Part shown: positions 63,144 to 64,000 of the stretch, piece after piece | Layout of the letters: each line of letters starts with the position of its first letter | How positions within the stretch are numbered: position 1 is the stretch's first letter | Assembly (NCBI GenBank): GCA_964466745.1 | Contig: CAYXOX010000003.1 | Coordinates: 1-64,000, forward strand | Origin: CAYXOX01 sp964466745 | GTDB lineage: Bacteria > Pseudomonadota > Alphaproteobacteria > Rhodobacterales > Rhodobacteraceae | DNA length: 64,000 bases | Reading direction: 5' to 3' | The notes under the pieces: model-generated | The model's database searches: none | Seen by the model: the letters and a program-made list of their open reading frames with translations, nothing else | What the model was told of the DNA's origin: nothing | Translations under genes and position numbers: made by a program

Positions 63144-64000
63144 TCAGGAGAGGGTGAAGGCGTCGTGGTAGGCGCCCTGCACGCTGCCGCCCGGCACAGG
63201 GCCGCCGCCGGGCACATGCACCACGTCGCCGATCACGGCCACCGTTGCGCCGTGCAGGCCATGGCGCGGCACCGGCATCGGCGCGAGAGCCTCCCAGGTG
63301 TCCGCCGCCGGATCGTAGGCCTCGTTGGTGCCGAAGACCTTGCCCGTGGCCTCGCCGCCGAAGACGACGATCTTGCCGCCCACATAGGCCGCCGAGGGCC
63401 CGCTGCGCGGCACCGGAAGCGGCGCCCGGAACGACCAGCCGTCGGCCTCGGGATCGTAGACGCCATGCAGTCCGGTGTTGAAATCGTAGGAATCCATCCG
63501 TCCGCCGATGGCGTGGATCTTCCCGTCCACCACCACGACGCCCATGTGGTCGCGCTGGCCGGCGTAGGGCTGGGTCTTGGTGGAGCCCATCATCGGGCCG
63601 CGGTCCTCGTAGCTGTCGGTTTCCGGGTCGTAGACCTCGTGCCACTCCACCGAGCGCACGTCGCGCCCGCCGAGAAGATGGATCTTGCCGCCGAGCTCGA
63701 TCGCGAAGATCGCGCCCCGCGGCCGGGAAAGCGGCGCGATGGGCGACCAGCTGTCGTTGGCGACGTCGTAGACGAAGCACTTGGAATGCGGGCAGCGGTT
63801 CTGCTCGACGAAGCCGCCGAAGGTGTAGATGCGCCCGCCGATCACGGCGGCGGAATTGTGGTTGCACGGGTGGGGGAACGGGGCCTTGAGCGTCCACTCG
63901 CCGGTAGCCGGGTCGAAGACCTGGTGGTAGTCGCCATCGACGCGGTGATTGGCATAGCCGCCGAAGACATGGATCTTGCCCTGGCATTCCACCACGCCCA
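63144..64000 (-). CDS. Kelch-repeat beta-propeller protein, N-terminus outside window
   Basis: About 285 residues are visible and the frame is open to the window edge, so the N-terminus is missing. At least five kelch repeats of about 50 residues can be read, each with a GG pair, for example KIHVFGGYANH, RIYTFGGFVEQN, KIHLLGGRDVR, KIHAIGGRMDS and KIVVFGGEATG, with the spaced Tyr and Trp of the fold (YDPETDSY, YDPAADTW). No catalytic domain is visible. In bacteria such proteins include sialate mutarotases (NanM) and scaffolds. It lies 112 bases upstream of the hydrolase gene on the minus strand. Confidence 0.85.
   Translation of the reverse strand, partial: GVVECQGKIHVFGGYANHRVDGDYHQVFDPATGEWTLKAPFPHPCNHNSAAVIGGRIYTFGGFVEQNRCPHSKCFVYDVANDSWSPIAPLSRPRGAIFAIELGGKIHLLGGRDVRSVEWHEVYDPETDSYEDRGPMMGSTKTQPYAGQRDHMGVVVVDGKIHAIGGRMDSYDFNTGLHGVYDPEADGWSFRAPLPVPRSGPSAAYVGGKIVVFGGEATGKVFGTNEAYDPAADTWEALAPMPVPRHGLHGATVAVIGDVVHVPGGGPVPGGSVQGAYHDAFTLS

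Overview
The window is high-GC bacterial DNA, dense with operons. Its gene content (enolase of alphaproteobacterial type, many Dpp/TRAP/sugar ABC importers, BKACE, M81 and GlcG families, and a GC-rich intergenic hairpin followed by a 'ccgaggtattt' tail) points to a Rhodobacterales/Roseobacter-type marine or soil alphaproteobacterium. No rRNA, tRNA, CRISPR, phage or insertion sequence was seen. Most of the window is accessory catabolism and transport.

Region 1 (1-2.5 kb): the 3' part of an EamA permease, enolase with a strong hairpin terminator, and a 99-aa unknown protein on the minus strand whose Shine-Dalgarno region is duplicated by a perfect 26-bp tandem repeat. Region 2 (2.7-8.1 kb): a predicted oxidative module. 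It consists of a heme-oxygenase-fold diiron enzyme with a complete ligand set, two small 2Fe-2S ferredoxins, an aldehyde dehydrogenase and a GlcG/HbpS protein, with an SDR and a TauE-type exporter on the opposite strand. Region 3 (8.5-16 kb): a Dpp-type ABC importer followed by a DapA-family lyase and an SDR. The promoters of regions 2 and 3 share an unusual GTATAC core, so they may form one regulon that imports a substrate, oxygenates or cleaves it, and disposes of the aldehyde.

Region 4 (16-20.6 kb): amino-acid catabolism. A DadA-like oxidase is divergent from an Lrp regulator, followed by a lysine 6-dehydrogenase-like protein and an ALDH7-type aminoadipate-semialdehyde dehydrogenase. Region 5 (20.7-25.7 kb): a LysR regulator divergent from DabB-DabA, an energy-coupled inorganic-carbon accumulation pump. 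Region 6 (25.8-27.6 kb): a Tat-exported Acg-like nitroreductase and MarR with an operator-like palindrome. Region 7 (27.8-32.3 kb): a tightly coupled six-gene operon mixing a LolD/FtsX-type ABC transporter with NikK-like, NikL-like and ZnuA-like metal proteins. ChrA follows, then a glycosyltransferase-like protein and an FMN reductase on the minus strand.

Region 8 (35.3-53.6 kb): BKACE, then a large sugar or sugar-acid cluster. It holds an Rbs-type ABC importer with a divergent permease, a GntR regulator, a 2-hydroxyacid dehydrogenase, a TIM-barrel isomerase, RhaM, an unknown Cys-rich protein, a fucose-isomerase-like protein, two SDRs, a Gfo/Idh/MocA oxidoreductase, an acetoacetate-decarboxylase-fold enzyme, an enolase-superfamily dehydratase and a TRAP importer. 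Region 9 (53.7-64 kb): ExoD, then a second carbohydrate-type ABC system split over two divergent operons (SBP-MalF-MalG-M81 versus SDR-MalK-RpiR) around a palindromic operator candidate, an enol-lactonase-like hydrolase and a truncated kelch protein at the window edge.

The best candidates for something undescribed are the diiron/ferredoxin module (2.7-8.1 kb), the composite metal-uptake operon (27.8-32.3 kb) and the sugar cluster with the unknown CxxCxxC protein (36-50 kb).
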